DNA from: Dyadobacter sp. CY356
Lineage (GTDB): Bacteria; Bacteroidota; Bacteroidia; Cytophagales; Spirosomataceae
Direction of reading: 5' to 3'
Length of the DNA: 64,000 nucleotides
Assembly (NCBI RefSeq): GCF_021440195.1
Contig: NZ_JAJTSZ010000002.1
Location: forward strand, 496,001-560,000
The position numbers were made by a program, and so were the translations under genes. The notes beneath the pieces are model-generated. The model saw nothing but the letters and a program-made list of their open reading frames with translations. It searched no databases and was not told the DNA's origin. Below are positions 18,008-27,267 of the stretch, piece after piece. Within the stretch, counting starts at the first letter, position 1; each line of letters begins with the position of its first letter.

Positions 18008-20356
18008 TCAATTTGAAGATTGCTTGTAATAAGCGATTTTTGAATACAATTCGTTTGGGTTGAAAGGTTTGCTCAAATAGTCATTCATACCTACGTCAAA
18101 CGCCTTGTCTTTTACATCAAGCATAGCAGAGGCCGTAAGTGCAATAATGGGTAAATTTGCAAATTTGGCACCATCCAGCTTTCTAATTTTCGCTGTTGTT
18201 TCATAACCATCCATCTCGGGCATCTGAAGGTCCATGAGAACCATATCATAGTCATTGGTTTGCACAAGCTCAAAAGCCAGAAGGCCATTTTCTGCCACAT
18301 CGCATTCAACATCCCATTGTTTAAAAAACTGTTTTGCAAGAATTACGTTGATGTGATTGTCTTCGGCAATTAGTATTTTCGTACCCTTTAAACTTTTAAT
18401 TTTAGGAAGATCTGCTTTTGCCTGTTCCAGCAGTTGTTTCGTACTGGTCTTGAAACGCATACTAAAAAAGAAAACAGAGCCTTTACCGATCGTACTCCGA
18501 ACCTCAATTTTACTTCCCTGCAATTCGAGAAGTCTTTTTGTGATCGTCAGGCCCAATCCTGAACCTCCGAACTTCCTTGTTGTATCTGAACTTGCCTGTG
18601 TAAAACTTTCAAAAATGTTATCAATTTTGTCTGACGCTATGCCTATACCGGTATCCGAGATTTCAAAATCAACGACAACATGATCCTTATTCTGACTGGC
18701 CAGGGACGCAGAAATTATAACTTTTCCGTCATCCGTAAATTTAACCGCATTGCTGATGAGGTTAGTAAGGATCTGCCCCATGCGCACCGGATCGCCCATA
18801 ACTGCCCGATTCAAATCACTGTCGATCATCAGTTTAAGCTGGATACCTTTTTCCTTTGCTTTATGCACCATTCCAAGCCTGATATTCTCGACGAGATTAT
18901 GAATGTTGAAATCCACCTCTTCAAATTCAATTTTCCCAGCCTCTATTTTACTGAAATCAAGAATATCGTTTATTAAAACGAGGAGATTTTCAGCTGAGAA
19001 TTTCAGAATATTCAAATATTCCATTTGTTCAGGACGGGGATTTTGCTGTAAAAGCAAATGCGTAAACCCGATCACCGCATTCATTGGCGTCCGGATTTCA
19101 TGGCTCATGGTAGACAAAAACTGAGATTTTGCCGTGGCAGCCATCTCCGCTTCTTCTTTTGCCTGAACCAGCTCGCGTTCCGCTTTTTTGTGTTCATCAA
19201 TATCAAGAATTGCGCCGTAGAGTTTTACAACATTTCCAGCTTTATCAGTTCCTGCTCTACCTATTGCATGAATATATTTTACCTGACCGCCAGGAAGCAC
19301 AATGCGCAAATCGAAGCTGGATGATATCTTTTCATTGACAGCTTTTTGAATCTGAGTACGGTACAGATCGCGATCTTCCGGATGTATTTTTTTGGTAAAT
19401 TCTCTTGTCCTGGGTGCTGTATCAGTAGGCTCCATTCCAAAAATCCGGAATGTTTCAGCCGACCAGTAATTTTTCCCTGTCACCAGATCCGCTTCCCAGC
19501 TCCCACTGTGTGTCAGCTCCTGGGATTCTGCCAGCATGGCTTCATTCCTTCTTATTAATTCCTCAGCAAGTTTTCTTTCAGTGATATCATGCCAAACGAC
19601 AAGCAAAACCAGTTTCCCGGCAACGCTAACCGGATTAAGGGTAACCTCAACCGGAAATTCTTCACCACCAATCTTTTTATGAATCCACTCAAACTGATGA
19701 TATCCCGTTTCGTAGGCGATTTTGTCCATTTCTATGGATTTTTCATCAGAACGTCTGCCGTCTGGCTGAAATTCCGGAGAGAAAATGGCGGGGTGGTAAG
19801 ACAGTAAATCAGATTTATTTTTGCATTTAAGCATCTTGATTGCCGCTTCGTTACAATCTACTATGCCGGTTTCGTCAAAGAGTAAATGAGCGTCTGTTGA
19901 ATATTGAAAAATAACACGAAGCTTTTCATCAGCAAGTTTCTGGTTTTTTTGTTCATTTTGTGAAAGCTTTTCTTCCAGAAATTTACGATGCTGTATATCA
20001 TTAATGGAGCCAGCCATTCTCACGGCCTTTCCATCGACGAATTTAGCTATACCCGAACATTGAAAATATCTGAACTCGTTTGCTTTGGTTTTTAATCGGA
20101 TTTCTACTTTGTAAGGAACATGATTTTTCAATTGTTCGTCAATACCTTTTTCTACAATCTCACGATCTTCCGGATGAACCAGTATATCCAAAAATGTATG
20201 ATAACATGGCTCTAACTCACCCGGCTCGTATCCCAAAATTGTATATATCCTGTCTGACCAGATTTGCTGGCCGGTAATCATATCCCAATCCCATATCCCG
20301 GCGTCAATACCGGATATTACCATTTCTAATGATTCATTCCCAAAGCTTGCTTTCAT
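18008..20356 (-). CDS. PAS-PAS-PAS hybrid sensor histidine kinase/response regulator
   Basis: A 782-aa cytoplasmic-looking protein with no clear membrane span. Three PAS domains occupy about 10-125, 145-260 and 275-395 (HPEDREIV and HPEDRDLY are PAS_3 marks, and HDITERKLAEE ends a PAS/PAC). A HisKA domain follows with phospho-accepting His419 in MSHEIRTPMNAVIG, then a HATPase domain (NLISNAVKFTDDG, DTGIGI, GSGLGLTI) and a C-terminal receiver with Asp709 (MVLMDLQMPEMDG). There is no HPt domain, so a separate phosphotransfer protein may be needed. It sits upstream of the stand-alone receiver gene at 17120. Confidence 0.92.
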   Translation of the reverse strand: MKASFGNESLEMVISGIDAGIWDWDMITGQQIWSDRIYTILGYEPGELEPCYHTFLDILVHPEDREIVEKGIDEQLKNHVPYKVEIRLKTKANEFRYFQCSGIAKFVDGKAVRMAGSINDIQHRKFLEEKLSQNEQKNQKLADEKLRVIFQYSTDAHLLFDETGIVDCNEAAIKMLKCKNKSDLLSYHPAIFSPEFQPDGRRSDEKSIEMDKIAYETGYHQFEWIHKKIGGEEFPVEVTLNPVSVAGKLVLLVVWHDITERKLAEELIRRNEAMLAESQELTHSGSWEADLVTGKNYWSAETFRIFGMEPTDTAPRTREFTKKIHPEDRDLYRTQIQKAVNEKISSSFDLRIVLPGGQVKYIHAIGRAGTDKAGNVVKLYGAILDIDEHKKAERELVQAKEEAEMAATAKSQFLSTMSHEIRTPMNAVIGFTHLLLQQNPRPEQMEYLNILKFSAENLLVLINDILDFSKIEAGKIEFEEVDFNIHNLVENIRLGMVHKAKEKGIQLKLMIDSDLNRAVMGDPVRMGQILTNLISNAVKFTDDGKVIISASLASQNKDHVVVDFEISDTGIGIASDKIDNIFESFTQASSDTTRKFGGSGLGLTITKRLLELQGSKIEVRSTIGKGSVFFFSMRFKTSTKQLLEQAKADLPKIKSLKGTKILIAEDNHINVILAKQFFKQWDVECDVAENGLLAFELVQTNDYDMVLMDLQMPEMDGYETTAKIRKLDGAKFANLPIIALTASAMLDVKDKAFDVGMNDYLSKPFNPNELYSKIAYYKQSSN

Positions 20357-20394
20357 TTTTGTTTAAAGCATACGTGTTTCACTATTCCTATGTC

Positions 20395-20979
20395 TCAACC
20401 AGCGTTTAGTGCTTTTTTCAAAAGTGCGCTCCCCTCTTCACTATATTGAATAGCCAGCGCAGCTTCCTGTCCGGGAAGACTCATTTTGCCCCAGGTTTTC
20501 TGCAAAATGTCGATCATTTTTTCCTCACTCAATTTCTGGATCAAATCATCAAACTGAAATTCAAGAAAAACAAGACAAAGCGCATTTTCCATTGTCTGGA
20601 CATCCTTGTCTGCTTTTATTCTCTGTTTTAGTATAATTTGTTTTACCCTGTCAATGACAGTCTCATCAAATCCGGCTTCTAAAAGCAACTCAGAAGATTT
20701 TTGCGCATGAAACCTGGCCAGATCGCTTCTCCATTTCAGATAACCGACGCGGCCATCGGGATAAGATTTTCTTGCTATTTCCCATCGCCCGATATGCTGA
20801 CTTCTTGAAGCAAGCAATAGTGCTTCCGGTGCATCTGGTTCAAGTTTATTTACCCAATCATATAACTTTAACGCATAAAAATATTCTGAGGGAAACACTT
20901 CTCCATTCCACGTGACCCGCTCCGGTGAAAGCTTATTATAATTGTCAAAAAGGGTGAAGGCTTGCTCTAATTTGTTCAT
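20395..20979 (-). CDS. DUF4202 domain protein
   Basis: This 194-aa soluble protein matches the DUF4202 family as I know it: an N-terminal LEQAFTLFDNYNKLSPERV, then ALLLASRSQHIGRWEIARK with conserved His, and later MENALCLVFLEFQFDDL. The family is HD-like in its helical histidine-rich pattern, but no reaction is established. I chose ATG 20979 over an in-frame start at 21021 because the extra residues are poorly conserved in character and hydrophobic. It follows the hybrid kinase divergently in function, with only 38 bp between; any functional tie is unknown. Confidence 0.8.
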   Translation of the reverse strand: MNKLEQAFTLFDNYNKLSPERVTWNGEVFPSEYFYALKLYDWVNKLEPDAPEALLLASRSQHIGRWEIARKSYPDGRVGYLKWRSDLARFHAQKSSELLLEAGFDETVIDRVKQIILKQRIKADKDVQTMENALCLVFLEFQFDDLIQKLSEEKMIDILQKTWGKMSLPGQEAALAIQYSEEGSALLKKALNAG

Positions 20980-21144
20980 GCTGGGTCGAATCAATTCTAC
21001 AAGATAACAAAGAAAGAACAAAAACTTAAAATTTTGCTATTTTAAACAAAGGATTACCGCATTTGGATTCAGTCAAAATAAAACGTCCACCAAGATCCGG
21101 TGAAGGACCCTGATGAACGTATTCGAATAGTGCTTGCGGCCTGA

Positions 21145-21783
21145 CTATTCTGGTTGGAGCAGATGCTCCGGCAATGGAATATTTTCACTGGAACTATCGC
21201 TCAATGGCTTCAAACGACTTGTTTTTAAAGGTATAAGGCCAGACCAAATTGGCAAATCCTGATCTTCCTCTTCATCAATTGGCATACCGGTCCTTATTTT
21301 GGCAGACGCCTCATCCAATGCAAAGGCCAGCGCGGTAGTTTTCTTTACTTCATTTAACTTTACCGGACGAAGATAATCCCAGCTTCCCGGAACAATCTTA
21401 TTTGTCAGCCATTCAAACGATGCGATTTTCAATTCTATATTATCTATTACTTCGGCTTGCGCAAATATGACTACTGATCTGTAATTTACCGAATGGCTGA
21501 AAGCTGATTTTGCTACCACAAGTGCGTCGACAAGCATAACCGTTATGCAAACCGGAATTCCTTTTTCAATTTCCCTCATAAAATGACTTCCCACGGATCC
21601 ATGAATGTAGATTTTATTTTCATAGCGGACAAAAGAAGTAGGAATTGAAAACGGCTGATTATCAACCGCATAACTAATGGTACAAAAAAGTGCTTCATCA
21701 AGAATCGGATAAATGGATTCAGGATCAAAATGAGCCCGTTTTGCCGAACGGCTCGGAATAATTTTAGATTTCGGTGCTGACAT
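21145..21783 (-). CDS. Pyridoxamine 5'-phosphate oxidase-like flavin-binding protein
   Basis: A 212-aa protein of the split beta-barrel PNPOx-like class: SRSAKRAHFDPESIYPILDE, then ALFCTISYAVDNQPFSIPTS, KIYIHGSVGSHFMREI and NYRSVVIFAQAEVI. Such proteins bind FMN or a related cofactor. I chose ATG 21783 because the longer frame to 21858 would run through the shared promoter. It is divergent from a MocR regulator 77 bp away, with a perfect inverted repeat between them. That pairing suggests a link with vitamin B6 or amine metabolism, which is inference. Confidence 0.82.
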   Translation of the reverse strand: MSAPKSKIIPSRSAKRAHFDPESIYPILDEALFCTISYAVDNQPFSIPTSFVRYENKIYIHGSVGSHFMREIEKGIPVCITVMLVDALVVAKSAFSHSVNYRSVVIFAQAEVIDNIELKIASFEWLTNKIVPGSWDYLRPVKLNEVKKTTALAFALDEASAKIRTGMPIDEEEDQDLPIWSGLIPLKTSRLKPLSDSSSENIPLPEHLLQPE

Positions 21784-21809
21784 ATTTTGTTTTTTTACAA
21801 ATTTGTCGG

Positions 21810-21839
21810 ATAATTGGATTACTGTTATCATCCAATTAT
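21810..21839. promoter_or_regulatory. Perfect 10-10-10 inverted repeat between MocR and PNPOx-like genes
   Basis: ATAATTGGAT (21810-21819) and its exact reverse complement ATCCAATTAT (21830-21839) are separated by ten bases, so the half-site centres are 20 bp or two helical turns apart. The site lies mid-way in the 77-bp divergent promoter region. A TAAATTTG (21842-21849) on the plus strand is a candidate -7 box for the regulator gene. It is the obvious operator candidate for the MocR protein. Confidence 0.6.
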
Positions 21840-21860
21840 AATAAATTTGGTAGTCCACTC

Positions 21861-23333
21861 ATGCAGCCACTTTCTTCTCTGATAACGACAGATAAAAATT
21901 CCAGACATCCAGTTTACATACAGATTGCCAATCAGTTGATGGAATTAATCAGAAATGGATTTTTACAAGCCGGATACCAGTTGCCCAGCAGCAGACAATT
22001 GGCTGAAACTTTAAGCATACATCGTAAAACGGTTGTCCGAGCCTATGAAGAATTGCTGGCTCAGGGCTGGCTGGAAAGCAGAATTGGAAACGGCACTTTT
22101 GTCGCGGCCCATTTCCCCGAAATAAGGTTGCAAGCTGCTCTGGACAAGCCCTTTGAAAAAAATGATTCAAGTAAGATATCAGGTTTTGTATTTGACCAAA
22201 AACCCCATTTAAAAAGACCGGTAATTAAAAATAATATAAGACTGCATCTGGATGATGGTTTCCCGGATCCCAGACTTGCTCCTTTGGAAGATCTGTCACG
22301 TGCGTACCGCACCCAACTTTTAACCGGAAATTCTTATCAGAAACTTGGCTATGGTGATACGGCCGGATCGTATTGGCTGAGAAAAGAGTTGTCGGCATAT
22401 TTAAATGAATCAAGAGGACTAAAAACCTCATCAGAAAACATTCTGATCACTCGCGGGACTGTAATGGGACTTTATCTTGCCAGTACCGCACTGCTCAAAA
22501 AAGGCGATTCCGTGATTTTGGGAGAACTGAGCTGGTCCAGCGCGTCTGTCAATTTTTTGCAGGCCGGTGCAAATGTGATAAAAATCCCGGTTGATGAATT
22601 TGGTATTGACGTAGAATATCTGGAGAAAATCTGCCAGAAACAAGCGATCAGGATGGTTTACGTAACTTCGCATCACCATTATCCAACCACCGTAGCCCTG
22701 CGCGCCGACCGCAGGATGAACTTGCTAAATCTGTCAGAAAAGTATGGATTTATTATTTTCGAGGATGACTATGATTATGACTTTCACTATTTAAGCAAAC
22801 CCTTGCTCCCGCTTGCAGGCGCAGACCGTTCTGGGATGGTTTTATATTGCGGCTCCTTTACGAAAGCTATTTCACCTGCTTTCAGGGTTGGTTATCTGGT
22901 AGGATCTGAAAATGTAATCAGCTATCTGGCACAGCTGCGCAGGATTATTGACCGTCAGGGAGATACGATGCTCGAAAATGCCATAGCTGAGTTATTACAA
23001 AACGGCATTATTCAGCGTCACCTTCGTAAATCTTTAAGAACATATCGCAGCAGAAGAGATTATTTTTGTGATCTTCTGAAAACGGAATTAGGTGACCATC
23101 TTCATTTTCAAAAACCAGATGGCGGAATGGCTGTATGGACAGAATTTGATAAACAGATCAACCTTAAAGATTTGGCGAATAAAGCTTTACAAAAAGAATT
23201 ATTTTTCTCAGACGGATCAGAAAACAATACTTCAGACATTATTCGAAATGCAACACGGTTAGGTTTTGCTTCATCAACAATTGATGAATTGGAACAATGT
23301 GTTGGGATTTTGAAAAAATTATTGTGTAAATAA
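21861..23333 (+). CDS. MocR-family regulator (GntR HTH fused to aminotransferase class I)
   Basis: This 490-aa protein has an N-terminal GntR winged helix (HPVYIQIANQLMELIRNGFL, LPSSRQLAETLSIHRKTVVRAYEEL) followed by a fold-type I aminotransferase-like domain. The PLP-binding lysine lies in LYCGSFTKAISPAFRVGYLV, and FEDDYDYDFHY supplies the PLP-contacting Asp/Tyr region. MocR proteins sense PLP or PLP-amino acid adducts and control nearby genes, such as those for B6 or taurine/GABA use. I chose ATG 21861 because the longer frame runs back into the neighbouring gene's start. Its likely target is the divergent PNPOx-like gene. Confidence 0.92.
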   Translation: MQPLSSLITTDKNSRHPVYIQIANQLMELIRNGFLQAGYQLPSSRQLAETLSIHRKTVVRAYEELLAQGWLESRIGNGTFVAAHFPEIRLQAALDKPFEKNDSSKISGFVFDQKPHLKRPVIKNNIRLHLDDGFPDPRLAPLEDLSRAYRTQLLTGNSYQKLGYGDTAGSYWLRKELSAYLNESRGLKTSSENILITRGTVMGLYLASTALLKKGDSVILGELSWSSASVNFLQAGANVIKIPVDEFGIDVEYLEKICQKQAIRMVYVTSHHHYPTTVALRADRRMNLLNLSEKYGFIIFEDDYDYDFHYLSKPLLPLAGADRSGMVLYCGSFTKAISPAFRVGYLVGSENVISYLAQLRRIIDRQGDTMLENAIAELLQNGIIQRHLRKSLRTYRSRRDYFCDLLKTELGDHLHFQKPDGGMAVWTEFDKQINLKDLANKALQKELFFSDGSENNTSDIIRNATRLGFASSTIDELEQCVGILKKLLCK

Positions 23334-23544
23334 ATGTAATCGTAAAATTAATACATATTTCTATGTGAGAAATTTGGCCAAAACACCCCTTAACAAAGTC
23401 CATTCTGCACCTGCTGTTATAAATACTCCTGCAATAATTTTGTTTTTGTATTTTAATGGTCAATTCATAACAATATTACCAGAATTCAATTTGGAAGTTC
23501 TAAATTCAGTGAATAAATTCTATAAGATCTAAACTAAGGATAAA

Positions 23545-23922
23545 ATGGCTATGTCAGCAACCGGCAGAACAACGGAGGAAATTGCAGCTCGTTTCAATGA
23601 ACTTGCGAAACAGGAAAAATGGTTTGAAATTCAGGATGAGCTTTTTTCGGATGATATTAAAAGTATAGACCCGGAAAATTCTCCCTACCTGAAATATGCA
23701 GAAGGGCGTGCTGCGGTTCGAAAAAAAGGGGAAGATTTTATTGCAAAAATTGAAGGTTTTCACGGTGCAAAAACCACTGAGCCCGTGGTTGGCGGAGATC
23801 ATTTTGCAGTGGGAAGAGAAACCGATATTACGCTAACGGGCTTCGGAAGAATACAGCTTAATCAGATTATGTTATACAAAATTGAAAACGGTCAGATCGT
23901 ATCTGAACAATTCTTTTATTGA
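23545..23922 (+). CDS. NTF2/SnoaL-like small protein
   Basis: A 125-aa protein with a cone-shaped NTF2-like pattern: TEEIAARFNELAKQEKWFEIQDELF, SDDIKSIDPENSP, and a C-terminal sheet ending IQLNQIMLYKIENGQIVSEQFFY. SnoaL-like proteins bind small hydrophobic molecules; many are of unknown role and this one cannot be assigned a ligand. It stands alone on the plus strand, with over 200 bp upstream. A second Met two codons in could also be the start. Confidence 0.75.
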   Translation: MAMSATGRTTEEIAARFNELAKQEKWFEIQDELFSDDIKSIDPENSPYLKYAEGRAAVRKKGEDFIAKIEGFHGAKTTEPVVGGDHFAVGRETDITLTGFGRIQLNQIMLYKIENGQIVSEQFFY

Positions 23923-23989
23923 CAATTCGTCGGCTATCAGCAATAAGCTTTACGTAAAAAACGCTGATTACTGATAGCCGACAGCCTTT

Positions 23990-25123
23990 TTAATATTTCA
24001 ACATCAAATTCAATAACTTTCTGTCCAGCTTATGGCCGTGAAAATCTTCATAAGCCACATCCGTCCGTTTAGAATCCAATACGCCGAAATCGCCTATAAA
24101 TTCCCAGAGCGAAAAACCAATTCCATTACTCGTTAAAATATCCAGCACATCTCCAAACCAGGCCAGAAACACATCGTGCGGGGTTTTATTCCAGCTTCCA
24201 CACTCACCGCAATGCACACCTACTCCCTGATTTACAAGATCAATCCACGGTTTATAATATTTTTCCAACATTTCCCGACTTAAATATTGATTCCCCACCT
24301 GTCCTGGCCATTTTGGCTCTGGCAAATGTTCCGGATCTTTGTTTGCCCAGGGTGCTTTGTAATGGGAAATAATTCCCGGATGATATCCTCGACAACTCTG
24401 GCCAATATCAAGATCAGCAATTTCAGGAATCACGCTTGATCCGACATCATTTCCATCTGCAATGATTAAGTGTTTTGGATTTTCCTTTCTGATCGCATCA
24501 GAAGCTGCAATCGCCACTTTCCGATAAACCGCACCCGGGACCGAGCTTCTTTTGGAAAGCTGATCGTTCATATCCTCACGCAAACTTGGCTCGTTCAACA
24601 AATCAAAACTGATGCGTTTTGAAGAAGTATTTTTAAACCGTTTGGCCCACATATTCCAGTGAAAGCAAAATGCATCCAACGCTTCCTGATCCGTCCAAAG
24701 GTTGTAAGGTTCATGAAAACCCGCATTCACGCAATAGCCGGGAGCTCGGTGAAGATTCAGACTAACGTGCATTTTATATTTATGTGCGAGAAAAACCAGT
24801 TTTTCAACTTTTTCAACAGCTTGCTCATCAATGTTATATACCTCAGCCGCCGTAATATTTTTGCTCCTGTCAAATTTGATATAAGAAGGATAGGCCATCG
24901 GCAACCTGACAAAATCAAAACCCCAGTCATGCATCCATTTAAAATGCTCTTCTGCTGTAAGACGTCGATCTGGTTTAGGATCAGGCGAGAAAAAATCGAG
25001 CAGATTAAAACCTTTCCATTTCGGAAGTTTATTTTTAGATTCTGAAAAGGCAAATGTTTCAGGAGCTACCATTCCAAGCGCAGTGATCAGTCCGGTATTT
25101 TTTATAAAGGTTCTTCTGTACAT
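23990..25123 (-). CDS. Glycoside hydrolase family 5 (cellulase-like), exported
   Basis: This 377-aa protein starts MYRRTFIKNTGLITALGMVA, a twin-arginine-like or Sec signal. The rest is a GH5 TIM barrel: acid/base Glu178 in ISFDLLNEPS and nucleophile Glu307 in VGVHCGECGSWN, plus HRAPGYCVN and GYHPGIISHYKAPW. GH5 retaining enzymes cleave beta-linked glucans, mannans or similar. The substrate cannot be set from the sequence. It stands alone, with no SusC/D pair nearby. Confidence 0.88.
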   Translation of the reverse strand: MYRRTFIKNTGLITALGMVAPETFAFSESKNKLPKWKGFNLLDFFSPDPKPDRRLTAEEHFKWMHDWGFDFVRLPMAYPSYIKFDRSKNITAAEVYNIDEQAVEKVEKLVFLAHKYKMHVSLNLHRAPGYCVNAGFHEPYNLWTDQEALDAFCFHWNMWAKRFKNTSSKRISFDLLNEPSLREDMNDQLSKRSSVPGAVYRKVAIAASDAIRKENPKHLIIADGNDVGSSVIPEIADLDIGQSCRGYHPGIISHYKAPWANKDPEHLPEPKWPGQVGNQYLSREMLEKYYKPWIDLVNQGVGVHCGECGSWNKTPHDVFLAWFGDVLDILTSNGIGFSLWEFIGDFGVLDSKRTDVAYEDFHGHKLDRKLLNLMLKY

Positions 25124-25201
25124 AAGGCAACGGTTCGGGATATTGTCTTATTAAAAACAACATCAATCTGTATTTTACTGCACAGAGCATAATAAAATAA
25201 T

Positions 25202-25234
25202 AATGCCTGCCAAAATTATTTTCTGGCAGGCATT
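25202..25234 (-). terminator. Stem-loop terminator of the BlaR-like gene
   Basis: An 11-bp perfect stem (25202-25212 with 25224-25234, core ATGCCTGCCA) has an 11-nt AT loop. On the minus strand it is followed by TTATTATTTTATTATG. It lies 60 bp after the end of the 25294 gene, in the right direction. Confidence 0.7.
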
Positions 25235-25293
25235 TGTAATGATAACTTTTCAAATTCCGGAATTTCAACTACATGAAACGTAAATCCATTTTC

Positions 25294-27243
25294 TTATTTT
25301 ATAATAACAACACCTGTTTTCTTATTGAAATTATAAACCATTTCCCAGCCCGGCCCCTGTACATATTTAGCCTTCATTTTCTGATGTAATGACGCAGGCT
25401 GTTTAACTCCGTTTACAATCAGTTCTTCACTATTCAATTTATAAGAAAGATCTGAATTGCTTTTTATCACACCTTCTTTCGTCAAATCTTCAATAAGCCC
25501 GCTCTGTATTTTCTCATAAACCACTCTGGACTTATCTGCTTCCTTTCTTGAAATGTCGGCCTGCTTCCTGACTTCGTCAGCACCTTTTCTAATATTATCA
25601 GCGTTCAGACGAATAACTTCCGCCTCTTCCCTTAATTTCCCCGCAGCCTCTCTTAGTTTATCACCTTCAAGTCTGTTTGCCTCACCGGATTTCCTGGCTT
25701 CGTCTGCCTGTTTTCTACTTGCATCGGCTACAAGACGGAACTGCTCTGCCTCCGAACGCATTTTTTCAGCAGATTCTCTCATTTTTTCAGCCTCTTTTCT
25801 ATGCGCATCCGCTTCCTTTCTCAACACTTCCGCCTGCGCTCTTGATTTATCCGCCTCCCCTCTGGCAATCTCTGCCTCTTCGTGAGCCTTTTTTATGTCT
25901 AGCATAATCTCATCAATTTCATCTTTATAAGCTGAGATTTTGTCATCCGAAATTTGCTGTCCGTCTATTTTTAATGAAGTAATTTTCCCGTTGACATTTT
26001 CTATCTGATAACGTTGGTTATTTTTTGTTGTCTCAATCGAGCTGTTACCAGATTCAATATGAACACGGCTCTGGTGATTCTTGGGCAAAGTATCTTCCCT
26101 GCTAACCGGAAGCGAAGTGGATGTAGGCCGGGTAACTTCTAAAACTCTTTCCAGCTTCGGTTTAAGCAATTCAATATCCTTTTTTACGGCTGTCGAGAAA
26201 GCGGCAGTCATCAAAGTGGCAGTAATTAAACTGGCTGTTACAAATATTTTTTCCATGGCGTTTAACGGTTTATTATGTTTATAGATAATGCGTTTTATTC
26301 TATCAAGCAGGAAATTCCGCTTTCCGGGAAATGCCATAGCGAGCGACTGATCGGATAATTTATATTCCTGATATGACAGCAGTGCCTCAATAAAGGAAGT
26401 CCGGTTTTCCATCGCAGATATTGCAATTTCATCGCAGCAATGTTCTCTTTCTTCCCTGATCAAAGATGAAATCCAAAGTACGGCAAGGTTGAAAAAGAAT
26501 ATATTTTCACAAAAATTCTGGATCAGATTTACGACATAATCCCTGCGTTTTATATGAGCAAGTTCGTGAAGTAAAATTGCTTCAATCTGTGTAGCTGGCA
26601 GATGGATAAAAAACCCGACGGGAACGAAAATTACTGGTTTTAAAATCCCGGCTACCATTGGCACTAAAACCTTTTCGGATTCCAGCAGTTGTATGCTTTT
26701 ATGTAAATTAAGTTTGGCAGCCAATTTTTTTATCGACCTTATCCAAACCTGATCCGGAACTACGTTTTGCCCGCATTTGAGTTGATTGATATATAAAAGT
26801 CCACCCAACGCTTTCAGTGATTTTAAACTAAAAATCAAAAGCCAGATTGCCACCAGAATTGTTGCGTTTTCTTTCAGGAAATGATCTAGAAATCGTTCAA
26901 TATTTTCTGGATTTGTGAGTTTCCTAAGTGGTTGAAAAGATGTTTTCAGTAAAGGCGGCGATGGGTTAACTGTTTCAAAAGTGATTGCGGAGGAAGCTGA
27001 TTTAATCTTCGTTTGCTGATCAAATGCTTTATAAAATGTAAAGGTGGCGGCTATTACAAATACCAAAAGAGAGAGCGACAAAAGATTGTAGCGCAGTGCC
27101 GGTTTTGACTTTCTGGTACTCGCTAAAATAATCCCTGTAACCACTGCAAGAATGAGTCCCTGCCAGACAGAATGGAGCAATGTGCGGCATATAGACTGAA
27201 TAATTACAGAAATAAATCCGGAATCCTGAATGAAAAATTTCAT
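25294..27243 (-). CDS. BlaR1/MecR1-type M56 membrane metallopeptidase with long heptad-repeat domain
   Basis: A 649-aa protein. Four to five membrane helices occupy the first 350 residues (about 20-40, 52-72, 127-145, 333-352) around an M56 zinc peptidase domain with HELAH at 226-230 and the downstream acidic segment REEREHCCDE. In place of a penicillin-binding sensor, the C-terminus has a charged region whose residues 456-574 form 17 uninterrupted heptads of the type x-A-(E/D)-x-x-R-x, then a small domain ending GPGWEMVYNFNKKTGVVIIK. It follows a BlaI-type repressor by 24 bp and most likely inactivates it on an unknown signal. Confidence 0.88.
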   Translation of the reverse strand: MKFFIQDSGFISVIIQSICRTLLHSVWQGLILAVVTGIILASTRKSKPALRYNLLSLSLLVFVIAATFTFYKAFDQQTKIKSASSAITFETVNPSPPLLKTSFQPLRKLTNPENIERFLDHFLKENATILVAIWLLIFSLKSLKALGGLLYINQLKCGQNVVPDQVWIRSIKKLAAKLNLHKSIQLLESEKVLVPMVAGILKPVIFVPVGFFIHLPATQIEAILLHELAHIKRRDYVVNLIQNFCENIFFFNLAVLWISSLIREEREHCCDEIAISAMENRTSFIEALLSYQEYKLSDQSLAMAFPGKRNFLLDRIKRIIYKHNKPLNAMEKIFVTASLITATLMTAAFSTAVKKDIELLKPKLERVLEVTRPTSTSLPVSREDTLPKNHQSRVHIESGNSSIETTKNNQRYQIENVNGKITSLKIDGQQISDDKISAYKDEIDEIMLDIKKAHEEAEIARGEADKSRAQAEVLRKEADAHRKEAEKMRESAEKMRSEAEQFRLVADASRKQADEARKSGEANRLEGDKLREAAGKLREEAEVIRLNADNIRKGADEVRKQADISRKEADKSRVVYEKIQSGLIEDLTKEGVIKSNSDLSYKLNSEELIVNGVKQPASLHQKMKAKYVQGPGWEMVYNFNKKTGVVIIK

Positions 27244-27267
27244 GGCTAATAAGTTAAACTTCGGTTG

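Noticed and set aside
25553-25885. Open frame of 110 codons on the plus strand rich in Ala, Ser and Phe
   Set aside because: It is antisense to the heptad region of the BlaR-type gene; its regular composition comes from the repeat on the other strand.
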